Assembly (NCBI GenBank): GCA_000507305.1
Contig: DF239898.1
Span: forward strand, 87,711 to 151,710
Source: Breviolum minutum Mf 1.05b.01
Lineage: Eukaryota; Sar; Dinophyceae; Suessiales; Symbiodiniaceae
DNA length: 64,000 nt
Direction of reading: 5' to 3'
How positions within the stretch are numbered: position 1 is the first letter of the stretch; the number at the start of each line of letters is the position of its first letter. The notes under the pieces are model-generated. The model made no database searches. It had not been told where the DNA came from and saw only the letters and a program-made list of their open reading frames with translations. A program made the position numbers and the translations under genes. This document shows, one piece after another, positions 34,517 through 47,119 of the stretch.

Positions 34517-37195
34517 AATACCTGGAGAGCGTCAAAGCCAAGCTCGGCGAACCACTTGATGAGTCTTCCTCGGAGGTTGCTTAACAGCAGGCTGTTTTTG
34601 CTGTGTAACAGTCTTTTTCATGCACTGACCTGCCTCCAACAGATACTCAATATTTTTCATAGTCTGATGGTCTGACAGTAAGATTTTTGAATCCGCCGCA
34701 GTTTGGCTTCGCTTCAGTTTTGAAAGGATTTCACAAGATTTGTTCAAGATTTGCATAGATTTGACATAGCGGAACCTGCAAGGGGTTTGGGTTTTTGAGT
34801 GGCGCTTCAGGAGGACGTAGGTGTTTGTGCATGAGCGCGTGATCTGAGCTGCGCATGCCGAACGAGTGCACAAATCGATTCACATAGAAAAGGGCCTGCG
34901 CTGACTGCAATACAACCTTTTATAATTTTTTTGGAACTTTTTTAGAAAGCATTTGCCACGTTTTGCTATACTGTTTTTTTTGGGTCAGTGCAGTCATTTC
35001 AATCTTCAAGTGTGTTGCGGCAAACCCGAGAGCCTGCCAGGGCGCTCTTCCAGCACCACAGCTTGCGACCGGTGAGGCAAATTGCAACAATCAGCTATCA
35101 AAAGATCATTAAAAGATATCAACAGATTTCTGAACAACATGCTTTCACAATGTTTTTACATGGCTTTCACTTTGACATTCATGTAATGATTCTTGAATTC
35201 AGAGCATGCAAAGCAAGATGGACATGATTGAACAAACAAGTATTCGTTATGTCAACAATTGCTTAAGGTCTATGTTCTGAGGCTTTGTGGCCTCCTTCAA
35301 GTTGCAAGATCAAGATATTCAAAGATGCACAACTTTTGGATGGTAGAACGGCTCTGTGATAAACCTTGCAATTGCTAAGCATGTCGAATGTTGTCCTGTT
35401 TGCAGAAACTTATCACGGTGGCTCAGCAGGTATTGCAGCCTCGCTTCAGCCCTTCATTGTGTTGCTCGCATGTGACCTTGATGCGAACCTGCGATTCCAC
35501 TTATATTTCCGACCTCAACGTATCAGAACCAGACGAAGACGGATATATGCATACTCACAGATGATATAGCTGTAGTTCTATCGATACATGGCATGAAGCA
35601 AATATGTCAATATATGTCATATTTGTCATATTGTGTCATCTGTAGATTTGATATTATGACCGAAACCAGAACTTAATGTGTTGTGGGTGTCTACTGTTCT
35701 TGCTCGCATTGGTGCTAGTAGTGTTGGCTTCGAATCTGCGTGTGTCCGTCAGGACTTGAGGCCCCAAAAGAAATTAAAAAAGTCCCTGGGTGGAAGTCTG
35801 AAACACTGAAGCATGCCAGGGACCTCAACACGCCAGTCTCTCCAGTCTCCAATGCCCGGGCCTACATGCTGAATGCCAGTCTCAGCGAAAACCTCAGAAA
35901 AGGGTTTTCAATCTCAAAGCAGTGTCTTGTTAGGATGAAGTGAAGATTTTACAGGATCTGGTGTCAAATTCGAGGAAAACTGAGAAGACGAATTCACAGC
36001 TTCCAAGGTCATTGTGCATTCAGTCTCACTGAGGGGTAAAGCGGAAAAGACTTTGAACACTTTCAAGAGCAAAGCCAGAGAGGAAAGGAATGATGCGAGG
36101 AAACGTACCTAAACTTGATACAGTAGCAAGTTTGCATATCAAGCCTATGAAATTTGTAGCACCTTGCTTTCTTTTGTTTGGGGATTTGGCGAGTTGAAAG
36201 TGTTTACTGTAGCGTTCTCGCCTTGTTCCAACTTACCATGACCCATGCAATTTGGTCCCATACCAACCCTGCCATAGACACGATTTGAATAGTTTTCAAT
36301 ATTATCTCGAACATCATTGTGATGCTTTGTGCTCAGGTGAACCTGGTGCTAGTGCAGGGCTCGTCAACTGTGCTTGCGAGAGTGGTTCGCCAACTAACCT
36401 ATCTTAATGTACTCGTACATGCAACATGAAGACAGTATAGGTTTACACGGTTATTACATATCTGTGTTGCGCTAACAAAGGTCAGTGGTTATAAAACATT
36501 ACAATATCATACAATATCACGATATCACACATAAAAGATTGCGAATTTAAAGTTGAACGCTCATTTGCTGCAGGTAATGTGGACTACACTACCAGTTACA
36601 AGATATTACAAGCAGTTGTAGCTGGTACCCTCTGAACACTGACAACTATTTGATTTGGGATGCTTTCCGACGTGGACTACACATTTGGAAGTACCTTTTC
36701 CACAAAGCCTGTACTTTCGGGAAAGCCATTTGGCTCTAGCTTGCAGATCCAGAACAGATAGTTTTGAGCGACTGGCACTTCCTGAGCATGCCGTGCCTCG
36801 CCTCTAAACAAGCTTCCAAGAGTAGCAAGCATGTTTTTTTAGGTGTTTTCAACAGTTTTGTGTTTTAATCTTTGCTAAAATGATTCTAAGCTTAGTTTGT
36901 GTGTTTTCCATTGTTTTCCTAGCTGCCCTAGAAAGAGCTATATTACAAAAATGCACGAAAGACCTAGTTGCCACCAAGCTTTTCGCGAGTGAGGTTCATG
37001 AATTCCATCTTCAACTCGGCAGAGGCAATTTCTTTTTGTCAAATTTGTCAAATTTCGTAGTTTGACTTGTTGCTTCCTTTGTCAAATCGATTATCTCTGG
37101 TGTCTGAACGTGTTGAATGTAACAGAGTATCAAAGTTGCCATCGGGGACATGATACTTGAAGGACATATGGAAAGCTGCTTGCCAAAAACCACGT
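34517..37195 (+). CDS. Series of single exons, unidentified
   Basis: Exons: 34517-34575 (YLESVKAKLGEPLDESSSE, GT donor); about 35012-35076 (VLRQTREPARALF or CVAANPRACQGALPAPQLA, GT donor); 35406-35564 (KLITVAQQVLQPRFSPSLCC, STYISDLNVSEPDEDGYMH); 35740 to about 35905 (LEAPKEIKKVPGWKSETLKH, SNARAYMLNASLSENLRK); 36337-36408 (VNLVLVQGSSTVLARVVRQL, phase 0, GT); 36622-36739 (WYPLNTDNYLIWDAFRRGLH, TAG); about 37127-37195 (SIKVAIGDMILEGHMESCL). All are + strand. They may belong to one or several genes, and long spacers between them look intronic. No domain recognised. Confidence 0.4.
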
Positions 37196-37406
37196 CACAC
37201 TTGCGCAAAAGAAGATTAAAGTTAAAGATTATATACAATGATATCACTGAGCGTCTTGAACACCACTGCATTGCAGCTGTGCTGATTTGCCGCTCTCCAC
37301 CACTCCTTAGCCAAGTGTTGCAGTTGATTTTGGTTCATGACCACTAGTATCACCATCCGAGGCCGCTCATAGCCACCGATCATAATCTTGAAAAGTTGAC
37401 GAAGAC

Positions 37407-37446
37407 ATATTATATTATATTATATTATATTATATTATATTATATT
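37407..37446. repeat. (TTATA)8 microsatellite
   Basis: A run of the pentamer TATAT/TATTA. Flanked on the right by more AT-rich sequence to about 37510. Confidence 0.9.
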
Positions 37447-37509
37447 TGCATTTACATGTACAACATGCATATGATAGATATTAATGGATTATACATCGAT
37501 TATATTATA

Positions 37510-38133
37510 TTGTAAGCGTATACACCTACAGTCTACACAAACGAGCCTTTGGTCAATGTTTCTGGTTATTTTCCGGGTAGCGGGTATGGAAACCATTGGC
37601 AACACTATCATCTTGTAACATGTTGGAATATAGTAATAAAGTCCTGCAGTGTAAACAATAAGTGCAATAGTGCAATATATGATATAGGCTACCATGGTGC
37701 AAGGTAGTGTAATATAGTGTAAAATAGCAATGTAGTGTATTGTATTGTAATATGTACATTTTTGTACATAATACATTGTAATATATTGTAGTTGTTTGTG
37801 CAATTTGTTCCAATGTGTATTGCAGTGTAGTTCTCGGACGATTCAATTAACATGCCTATCCGGAGCGACAGGTGGCCTCCGTCAACCAGAGCTTCCCCAA
37901 ACATCGGGCCCAAGCAAGACGAGCACTACAGCCACTAGGTCGGGGGCAAGATGTGGCAAGTAACTACGAGTCTGGCACGTTGCGGGAAAGGTGAATGGTG
38001 CAATGGTGCAATGGTGCAAGCATATTAAAATAAAAGAGGAAAGGAATCAAAAGGAATCAAAAGGACTGATGAGATGTTGATGCAATTGATGCAATGATCT
38101 AAAATATGCTCTTCCTGGTGTTTCTTTCCAAAG
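37510..38133. other. No gene; low-complexity tandem words
   Basis: Open minus frames over 37489-37913 come from repeated TGTAATATAG-type words. Short tandems are visible at 37999-38020 (GGTGCAAT) and 38041-38066 (GGAATCAAAA). Confidence 0.5.
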
Positions 38134-38652
38134 TGTTCTCCGAAACCAGGTCTTGCTGCCATCCAAGCCGGCGTGTCTTGGCCAGAAGCAGGAAGTCCAG
38201 TGGGTGCCAGCCGTGCTGCCATGATGCTTTGCAAAGCGCACAAGAATGGAGCTCAATCTACCAGGCATTGTTGCAAATCTTGCAAACATCAGGCAACCGG
38301 AGGCAATTCTGACAAAGGTGTCGAATTGGTAACACCTACTTGTAGAATGAACCATAGACAACCCCAGGCAGCCTAGATACGATTTTATATGCTAGATTTG
38401 CCCATCTAGAATCTTGATGCCTTCAGTGACCTAAAGTGACCTTAAGTGTCTTTGGATTGGCTTCAAAAAGATAAGCAAAGCCCCAGGCTGACTGCACCTG
38501 TTTTTGACACGGCAGGCAGGCGCAGATCTCAAAGATTTCCTGGCCAGATGTCGGCAGCCCACTTGGCGCTGATGATGTTGCGATGCTCTGTCATGAACAG
38601 ACCCTTTCTGGAAGTTCAAAGACCCCAAACAACGACAAAAATTGCGTCCTAG
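38134..38652 (+). CDS. Two phase-matched exons, Cys-rich unknown protein 3' end
   Basis: 38134-38317 follows a CCAAAG acceptor and reads CSPKPGLAAIQAGVSWPEAG, then GASRAAMMLCKAHKNGAQST, then RHCCKSCKHQATGGNSDK. It ends in phase 1 at GT. 38516-38652 follows GGCAG|G, continues in the right phase with RRRSQRFPGQMSAAHLALMM then LRCSVMNRPFLEV, and ends at TAG. Cys pairs (CC..C) could bind metal. No family recognised. Minus-strand frames here are shadows. Confidence 0.5.
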
Positions 38653-39132
38653 CCTAAAAGCGAACACGAGGCCTGGAAGAGAGTATGAGCGAAACTATGA
38701 GGAACAAATTTGAGTTGGAGTTACAGTGGTTTCCTTAGGCATGTGATGCAATACAAGCCAGCTCTTCAAAAATAGTTGCTCCACAATCTTGGATTCAGCG
38801 ATGGTAATAAGATAATGATTAGAGCCAAACTACCGGGTCGGGACTAATTGCCAATTTGATCACTCCGACCTGTTCTGTTCTGTTCTGTTCCATATACGAA
38901 AAGTAGACATAGACAATGTAGTAAGCTTATGTAAACGGTCGGCCGTGCTGGAGATACGTAAAACATCGTAAAGCTGGTTGTATATTGTATAATGTTGTAC
39001 TTTTACTGTACCGTACAGAAGAAATCATTACTTAATGTTATTTATGAACATAAACTTATTCCGCATCATATGGAAGCGCTTAAAGAAAGGAAGCTTTGGC
39101 CATCCTGACGCCCTGCGGTTCATCTCTGCAGG

Positions 39133-39340
39133 CCGTTCGACACAGGGTATGTCAGGGTAAGAAAGAAGAAAGGTACTTGGTTCGCGGACGATGAGTCTTG
39201 GATGCAGGCTGCAGCATTCTGCCTCCTCGACAGTCCAACTGCGGGCTACTGTAATGATCTGCAACGCTTTTGACTCTTTCAGGGCTCATCGCTTGGTACC
39301 GTCAGTCGGTACTTTGGAACCTCCTTCTGGAGTACGTGGT
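39133..39340 (+). CDS. Three small exons, unidentified
   Basis: 39133-39157 follows CTGCAG|G (AVRHRVCQ) and meets GTAAGA. About 39177-39270 reads WFADDESWMQAAAFCLLDSP then TAGYCNDLQRF. About 39282-39336 follows TTTCAG|G, reads LIAWYRQSVLWNLLLEYV and meets a GTAGGT donor. Close spacing makes simultaneous use of all three uncertain. Confidence 0.35.
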
Positions 39341-40017
39341 AGGTTTTGTATATAGAGCTGCACCCGATATCATGAAGCATCATGACATTGGAAAAGCTGA
39401 GCTCAGTTTGAAGTCTCAAGGATCAAAATGTAATATGATCAAGGGTGAAACAGGACGAAACAGTATGAAACTTCAAGCCTCAGCGTGTAATTAATAATTA
39501 AGTGCAGCTGTCACGTCCCTCCAGTCAAGGAGATTCCACTTTTGGGACTTTTTCGGGTGGGATCCTTTGTAGATAGGAGATGTGCCAGGAAGAGATGTGC
39601 CCTCAAATTCGCAGCTGAACGAGATTCACCAGATTTCGACAGCTATCGCAGAGCTTCCGAAGCTTGCTAGTTGTACAGAGTCGTATTATGACTAGACAAA
39701 GTATACAACAAACTACACTTGTTCCAAGTGCCTTGCGAATCTTGCAACTACACATGGAACTTGGAGCCTTTAGACCCCAGCAGAGCGAGACACTGCGAAA
39801 AATTTGCTTAGTGTGTGTATATAACATGTGTGTGTGCGCGCGCGCCGAGGTGGGTGTATCATTGTGTTCAAAGCAAGTGGCCAATGATCTAATATACATG
39901 GATGGAAGTGGCATATTGCACGTGCGAGTGAATTGAAAGGACCACTTTTCAGGGCTGTAGGGCATTCCGATTTCACACATTGCAGTCAGACAAGAATTGC
40001 TGTCATTGTCGTACAGG

Positions 40018-41122
40018 TGGCATTTGGATGCATTTGGATTCACCTTTCAAAAGTGTATGTGCGACACTGCCCAGGTGCGCCTTCCCCACAGCCTCTCTTG
40101 AAGGTGCAGTGTTGAATTCAAGCGGCTGGAGGGCTGGAGGGCTCCAACATTTCACGACCATGTCACCATGTCAATGATTTTCTTATCGGTAGAGTTCCTA
40201 CTTGATGCATGTGGAAGGCACCGTCTTCCTGGCACCATGGAAACGAAATACGATGCTTCGTCTTGTCTATGGAACCGATTCAAAATACTCGTAATTTCCG
40301 ATATGATGTGGTCGACACAGCTGTCAAGGAGCCAACGAATTCGCAGCGCCCAGTGCAAGCAAGCCCCAAAGGTCAGGGCATAGGCTCGGTGACCTTGTTT
40401 TGGGATGTCTTGGGCGAGCTTGGAAACTTGGGCAATGCCCTCCATTCATAACTTCTCTTTGGCATTATTGGGTGTAGAAAGTTGGTGTCACTGCATTTAT
40501 TGGCATATAGTGGCTGCAATGGAATGATATATTGCACAACACTTATGCAATTACATGCAGGCAATATCACAAGTGCATTTGTCAGCAGATTTTGGTGGGG
40601 CATTGTGAGTAGGACCGAACACATCGGCTGCCAAGGCTTTGTACAGTACCAAGATAGGCCGCTTGCTTAGTTTGAAGAAGACACGAAATGAAAATGTGAA
40701 TTGACATGAAATGATTATACTATACACACGATGGTATTCATCAAGTGCATAAAGTTGGAAGGCAATCAAAAACTTGTGCAGTTCTGCGGACTGAACCAAG
40801 GACACCTCCCCAAACGACGCCTTTCCTCCTAGAAAGGGATGCATTTGTTCCTCAACGGGAGCCAGAGATTCGAAGCCATGTGTCGAGGGCAGGTCTCTCT
40901 GCAACGGTTTCTGCCACGTCAGGGCTCGTGAGCAACGAAGGTCACATGCTGCGTGCACAAAGTTCAACCCAAACCACGCAAACGACACAAAATGTAATAC
41001 CAACTGCAACACAAAGCCATGTTGCAACTGGTGCTCTTTGTGGAGCTCAGAGTTGTCAAGCGATAACGAAACCTTCCCGGCCCACTTTGCCACTTCCTCG
41101 TGCATCAGGCATGAGGGAGTGA
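40018..41122 (+). CDS. Exon candidates and a 125-codon Ser/Thr/Gln-rich ORF
   Basis: 40018-40053 (VAFGCIWIHLSK) lies between CAG|G and GT. 40191-40296 reads SSYLMHVEGTVFLAPWKRNT then MLRLVYGTDSKYS. 40745-41122 is open with ATG and reads Thr/Gln/Ser-rich sequence (SSTQTTQTTQNVIPTATQS). Over 40190-40450 plus and minus frames are both open, so strand is uncertain there. No family recognised. Confidence 0.3.
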
Positions 41123-41478
41123 TGAGGAGTGGGGATGTGCTACTCAGCTACTCATGATTTCAGTATATTTCATTGATTTCCACTCACTAGCAGGATCTTG
41201 GAATCAAGCTTTTGCATGTTTTTGCCATTTTTTTGATGTTTTTTGTATACGGATGTAACATGATGTCACCGGTGAAATCGTTCATTTAAGACTTTCCGAA
41301 GGCCGAAAGTTCAGGTCATTTCATGCCGTTTGATCTCCTGTCCAAATTCGTCCAAGATATCTCGAAGATATCTCGACGAACAGACTTCAGGTGCTGCAAA
41401 GGAACTATGATGAATTATTCATAAATTGGTTTTAGTATGTTTTAGTTGAGTATTAGTTTCTTCGAATTTTATTCCCAG

Positions 41479-42285
41479 ACAAAGCTTTGATCCTGTTTGT
41501 GAGCAAAGACGCAGGTGCAGCTGCGTATACTATGGAAGAGGAGCTCAAATTGCAAATTTTCTTGACTGTGCGAAGTGCAAAGACTCAACGATACCTGATA
41601 CCGATACCGGCAAGCCTGATGAAGTTACTTGATTAAACATGATTAAACACAATCTTGGAATCGGAAATGCTAAAGAAAACCATGGAAAACCAAAGTACCC
41701 GCCACACACTACTGAAGTTGCAGCAGAGCACGCCTGGGCTGTGAAGAAGGTTGTTGATGAGTTGACGTTGACAAGTGATCATAAACTAAGTGCTTGCGGG
41801 CCTTGAGTGAAATGATGTGAAATGAATTGACTGGCTAGACTTGGATACTGAGAGTTGTAGATCCAGTTGGGAGATGTTGGGAGACTGGTGAAGATTATGA
41901 TCCATGCAGGATAGAGTCCTCAGGCGGCTGCAGCAGGCCTGGGCAAAGTGATCGACTGCTAGAGATTGACAGCAGACTGTAAAGGTGTAAAATTGGGGCA
42001 TGCGAAACAAAATGTGGAATGGCGATGAATGGTGTGTATTTGCACGCATGCAGGCTCTAACGTTGATGCACCCATGTCGGTGTTTACAGTGTACAAGATC
42101 ATACAACTACGCGGCATGCGCGTACGGAATTTGAATGGTTTGTAGATCTTTGATGATCTTTGTAGTGATGGTACAAGTACTTGATTGATGGCCAGAATGG
42201 TACCACTCAATTGTAGGGTATGGTTTGTGATGTGGATGTGGAAGTTGGGCATGCGATTGCTCCATTGTTCAATCGGGTGGGTAGG
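41479..42285 (+). CDS. Exon candidates, unidentified
   Basis: 41479-41636 follows TTCCCAG and reads KALILFVSKDAGAAAYTMEE then LKLQIFLTVRSAKTQRYLIP, with TAA. About 41718-41806 reads VAAEHAWAVKKVVDELTLTS. About 42217-42282 follows GTAG|G and reads MVCDVDVEVGHAIAPLFNRV. The first is the most convincing. No family recognised. Confidence 0.4.
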
Positions 42286-42289
42286 TGCG

Positions 42290-43190
42290 GTCAGATTGCA
42301 TTCTGTCGTGCGATATTAATCGATATCAACCGATATTATGGAGTGATGCCATGCCATCTAGATCTATCTAGTATGGTTATTGCCATGTACTGCTGTGTAG
42401 AGTAGTTTATTGTACTTTTAAAGAGATGCAATGAATGTCAGTATTATCAGTCTTAGATATGCGTATAATGCGATCAAAGTAGTCCAAAGACGTAGTCTGA
42501 TTTGAGGACTAAAGTTTATCTTCATAATCGATACTGCCATACATTCATGTTCTATGATATTTTATGATGGCAAATTGTTTATAGATGATATAGATGATGC
42601 AAGTTGATATTGTTGGAGTATAACTGTGATTATCTCAAATCAAGTTATTCGGCTGGTGAGAGCTGGTATCTCACCATGCCTTGTACATAGTACCATGAGG
42701 TGAGAGCTGCCATCACCCGATGCGATGAGGCAATGCGATCCAAGTTGCAAACGACAAATGAACTTCAACTACACTGCAGTAAAATTGAAAGCAAGAAAAC
42801 AAATTCAAATATACATCAAATATACAAATCATATCAAATCATATAAATGTCATCCCATGTAGACGATGGTAGATGCATGCAGTCGTGAGATTGGGACAGA
42901 AGGATGATCTATTGGAGCAGCACATGCTATCAGGTTGAAGTGTTTTAAGGCAACCTAATCATGGAATATATTGGAACATCCTACAATTACCTGGACCTAT
43001 CTCTGCCTCAATAAACTGTGAACCCCGGATCAACAACCCCCCAGGTTTTTAACTTGGGAGGTTCCCCGAGTGGTAGGCTGCTACTGAAACGGGACCCCCC
43101 CAAAAAAACAGCCAGGACCATTCACAGGATTGAGAATTCATCAGTTGATATCAAGCGCAATCAATCGAATCTCTGTTTGCCTCATAAAAT
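42290..43190. other. No gene seen; AT-rich spacer
   Basis: Open frames are short and lack splice context. 42420-42620 and 42780-42850 are AT-rich with ATATCAAATCATAT-type words. Confidence 0.5.
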
Positions 43191-43196
43191 GCGCAG

Positions 43197-44515
43197 GAGA
43201 TCCGAGATCTGACACAGGACCAGATTGTTCACAAGTCTTGTGCATTGGTGAAATGCAGTGCCATTCTAAGTCCAAGATGATGTTCCAAACTGTTTTGAAA
43301 GTTGTCCGTGCAAAACATTGAAGAGCAAACAAGCAGAAAGCACGATCAGTTCGACGTTGCAATAGGTGAGCATTGAAAAGCTTAAAGCAGTCAGGAGAGC
43401 GAGTCAGAGAATGGCACTACAAAGGTGTGGACAGCGTTCTCAGTTCTCAGCTTGTTCTTTGCGATCCAATGGTTTTGCAGACGCGTGCAAGCACACAGAC
43501 GAATTTCTGGGGTCAGCACAGCACTGGATGATAAGAAATGAGACGAATTAAGTTGGTGTCCTTGTAGTTCTTGAACTCGAAGGTTGTTTGATGCCCTCGG
43601 TCAATGAAATCAGCTCAAATGCTCCACGCCACGGAACCTCATTTAGACTTCAGTAAGCCGCGGGAAATCCTGAGCTTGGAACGGCAGGTAAGTGCCAGAG
43701 ATACCAAGCTACCGTGGCATTTTTCTTCGTGCGGAGACCGATGCCACTGTGGGCAGAAGAATAGAAGGGATCAGCATGGATCGGCTATGCCTGAAATATG
43801 TTGAAATAACGTCAGTCAAGTTAGCCTCATAGAGTCAAGAACTCAAGGTGCACAAGATGATCAAAGGTGACTGTCAATTGCCTAAGGTTGGATCCGCACC
43901 AAGTCGAGCAAGAGTTGTTTGAATGCAAAAAAAGCTGGGATCTTGGCCTTGCGTACCAGCCGTTGCTACTCCAAACGTGGACGGTGCTGATTCCAAATTT
44001 CCAGCTCAACAGGAACATGGCAGAACATGTCGGAATTCGAGAACACTAGGCTTTTAAATGCTTTTAACTCATGCTTGCGCGTATTAGCGTTTGGAGTTTG
44101 GGAGTACATCAGAACATGTCTGAGAGGGGATAATATGCATAGAATAGACTCCACACTCAATGTAGATGTAGACTACTTGTAGCTGATGCGTGTATGACTC
44201 TGACAATGTAGTGGAGCATAGTGGAGTATTTGTGTGATTGTCTATAAATGTCATGAATGAGAATATATGAACGATATGAATATAACGTATGACTAGATGT
44301 TCGAGATGTTGTCGCAAAGATTCGCAAAGAAACCACATGCAGCATATGCACTTGAGCACTGCGATACCCTGCGCAGCCGAGGGGTTGCCCGGCTTGAGCA
44401 GCTGAATAAGTTGCACACAGGCAACAGGGATGCCAACGGCATCATCCTGCGAAACGTTTGGCGAAAACTAGGACTGGATATTTTGGTGCAGCAAAAAACC
44501 CAACACAAAATGTAG
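43197..44515 (+). CDS. Exon cluster, unidentified helical protein
   Basis: 43197-43247 (EIRDLTQDQIVHKSCAL, phase 0, GT donor) joins in phase to 43366 onward (VSIEKLKAVRRASQRMALQR). This is either cut at a GTGTGG donor at 43425 or open to 43551. 43604-43687 reads KSAQMLHATEPHLDFSKPRE then ILSLERQ and ends at consensus GTAAGT. About 43890-44049 reads LRLDPHQVEQELFECKKSWD then LAYQPLLLQTWTVLIPNFQ. 44297-44515 reads MLSQRFAKKPHAAYALEHCD then VARLEQLNKLHTGNRDANGI. Charged and helical throughout. No family recognised; possibly one gene. Confidence 0.5.
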
Positions 44516-44559
44516 CAAATTTGGGGTGATGGTGCATTGCATAGCTGCATAAGTTGTTA

Positions 44560-45321
44560 CTGTATTTTTGATCTTGGATGTTATCTAGATGGGTGTACTG
44601 TATCCTTTTGAAGCAATCATCATCCAATCTACATGGAGGTGCAAAATTGCATGAAGTCGTGGTCATCCACTGCCGGAAAAAGATGGGCACCCAGTATACA
44701 ATAGGTAGGTCATCCTGTGAATGGCATAGCGAGCTCAGCCAGAATACCCACAAGATGGTTTAGAGCAATCCTTTCAAAACGACCTTCCAAGTGAGTTTTG
44801 GTTTGAAAACTATAAAAGCAGCACTAAATGCTGCATAGCGTAGGTTCTGGTTTCAAGATGTTTCAATATGTTTTAGTTATCACCCCGAAAATTGGGGAAG
44901 ATGGACCCGTTCTGACTCATAGGGTTAGGGATGTTCAGCCACCAACATTGTGTGTGACTTGAATTTATTTCAGCTACTAATTTGGCATTGGTCCAAATTG
45001 ATGTCCCGCAAAAAGAGAGGTCGAGTCAGTTGCAGGATTTTACAAGCGGACAATGTTGGAGTACGTCAAAGCTGTTTGGCAACCTACTCCTGTCTGATAA
45101 TTTTGACTCCTTTTTGTTGCGTTATCAGTGATCAGTGATACCTAAAGATGCAGATAGTGGATCACAAGTCGTGGTTCTCTTTCTCGGGAACCCAAGCACA
45201 GTCCATCTCCAAAATTCATCAAGATTCTGTGTTTGCCAATGCTTGCCTGTCTAGCTTTCAGCAGCGTGCGAGCAGGTTGGGGAGCAGAGGAGGCCTGACA
45301 GTACTCTGTAGAGGAATCTAG
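44560..45321 (+). CDS. Exon candidates and a 57-codon ORF, unidentified
   Basis: At 44590-44655 an exon follows ATCTAG (MGVLYPFEAIIIQSTWR), with a competing frame open to 44763. 44974-45131 follows TTTCAG and reads NLALVQIDVPQKERSSQLQD then SKLFGNLLLSDNFDSFLLR, to TGA. 45148-45321 starts with ATG (MQIVDHKSWFSFSGTQAQSI, FANACLSSFQQRASRLGSRG) and ends with TAG. No family recognised. Confidence 0.4.
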
Positions 45322-45329
45322 AAGCACGA

Positions 45330-46180
45330 GATACCAAAAGCATCCAAAAGCCCCGAAAACCCTAGCAAAAGTCAGACTGCGAGTGAAGATCTCTACACCT
45401 TGGTATAGTGGTCTCTACGAACTGATCGAACTTGGAACTTGGCAGTTCAGTTGCGATCGAGCAACTTGGAACTGTTGTTGCTTAAGGCTGTTTCTGATTT
45501 AGATATTGGGTACCGATTGTTGCGGACACCTTTTGCAATTTCAGACGTCACGAATTTGCAGGGCAAACAGTGAACAGCTATGAACAGCTATCTAATATCA
45601 TCCAATAAAGCATATCATCTGATATGAACAATAATCACATATTTTTATATATAATATGTATATCAATTTTTCATTGATGCATATAACACATGATATAATC
45701 CATCATGTTTGCCTGATGCTACAGAGTTGCAAGTCCTCCTGGGCACTTTCTGTTTTGTCCCCAGCTTTTTGGCAGGCTCCCAGTGATGCTTCCACCTCGG
45801 CCGGGAACCTTTCCAAGTCACCAAGTGTCGCATGATATTTTATATTTTGCTTTCAAAATAAAGTCTCAAAAAAGCATTGCCGGGACCAAAGCCTTTGCTC
45901 AACTCCCCAAATATGCCGATGTCAAGATGTTTGTGACTACTTTAGCTAGCGCGTAGCCGGTGGCCACTGGCTCACCCATAGCGTGCTAGCTTGCCTGGGA
46001 AGAGTGATACCTGAAGACTCCCGTGGACAAACCTAAAGCATCCGTTTGGGTTTCAACATGTACTGTAAAACGTTTGTCTCGTGTTTGTTTGACAATTTCA
46101 TTGCCTACACTTCGCTGGCAAATTTTGCCTGACGCTTTATTCTCTTCGTGCCCGCGTGATATCATTTTCCCTTCGACCAG
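45330..46180. other. No gene seen
   Basis: Short frames only. 45590-45710 is AT-rich. Duplicated CTTGGAACTTGGCA/CTTGGAACTG words at 45430-45475. Confidence 0.5.
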
Positions 46181-46294
46181 ATAGGGGAGAACTCAGGGAA
46201 TTTTGCCGTTGCAATGCTGAAGGCCAGCTTGGGTGCAGACGACACATGGCAGCAGCGGGCCGAGGTGCCAGATGGGCTGCATACATTTGCATGA
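46181..46294 (+). CDS. Terminal exon, unknown protein
   Basis: After GACCAG the frame reads IGENSGNFAVAMLKASLGAD then DTWQQRAEVPDGLHTFA and ends in TGA. Composition is strongly protein-like. A second register across the same bases (to 46434) is open only because of the downstream TG repeat. Product unknown. Confidence 0.45.
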   Translation: MGENSGNFAVAMLKASLGADDTWQQRAEVPDGLHTFA

Positions 46295-46353
46295 CTTGTT
46301 TGTCTTTTGTGCTGGCATTTATATCTGTCATGCGATGCTGGTATCATACGATC

Positions 46354-46377
46354 GTGTGTGTGTGTGTGTGTGTGTGT
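46354..46377. repeat. (TG)12 microsatellite
   Basis: Uninterrupted GT dinucleotide run. Confidence 0.95.
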
Positions 46378-46609
46378 TTTGTTATGTATACGGCATATGT
46401 ATTCTATTATTCTGTTTTGTTACTTATGTTGTAAGCACGCATTATTTTTTGGTCTTGAGAAGTCAAATTTTAGCCTTCGGAGTGGCACAGAATCTACTGT
46501 ACTTGTAGATATGTATTTGGCATTATTTGGCTGCGTCAAAGAGTCAAGTGCAGAAATTTGTGGCTAGGCAATGCTGGGCATAATATGTTCGATTGTTTTT
46601 TGCCATGGA

Positions 46610-46717
46610 TGCCTCCAGTTTTATTTGCAGCAACTAGGATTGGACAGAGTGATGCCATGTACGAGCGGAAAACACGCCATCCTGAATTCCAACCAATCTT
46701 TTTATTTTGACGTGAGT
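46610..46717 (+). CDS. Exon candidate, unknown
   Basis: The frame reads MPPVLFAATRIGQSDAMYER then KTRHPEFQPIFLF before TGA. A splice acceptor CTCCAG lies at its front. Product unknown. Confidence 0.35.
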
Positions 46718-47119
46718 TTTCCGGAGGATAAGTTACTTTATTATTGATTATTTGAATCCCACCAGATATAAAGATCACGCACTTGCAATGTTTCCATTCC
46801 ATTTCCAACTCCCAACTAGGGCAGGTCCTGATATCGCATTGTGAATGAAATTGGTCAAAAATTGTTTACTGTAGCCAATATCTATGTCAATTGTGAAGGA
46901 TGTTTTGAACATGTGATGTCACATGTTTCGCTGTTCCGAGATTTCCCCCACGGTTTTTGTCTAGGTTTTGCGAGATGAGTTGCAGCGGCAAGCAGCTATC
47001 GCGTTGCGATCCAAGTTTTTTTGAGTATTTCTTAAATATTCTTAAATGATTTTTTTGCTGGTAGCTGACATTCTACAAGTGAGATACTGTAAGTGAGCCG
47101 ATTTGCCGAGTCTGTTTTT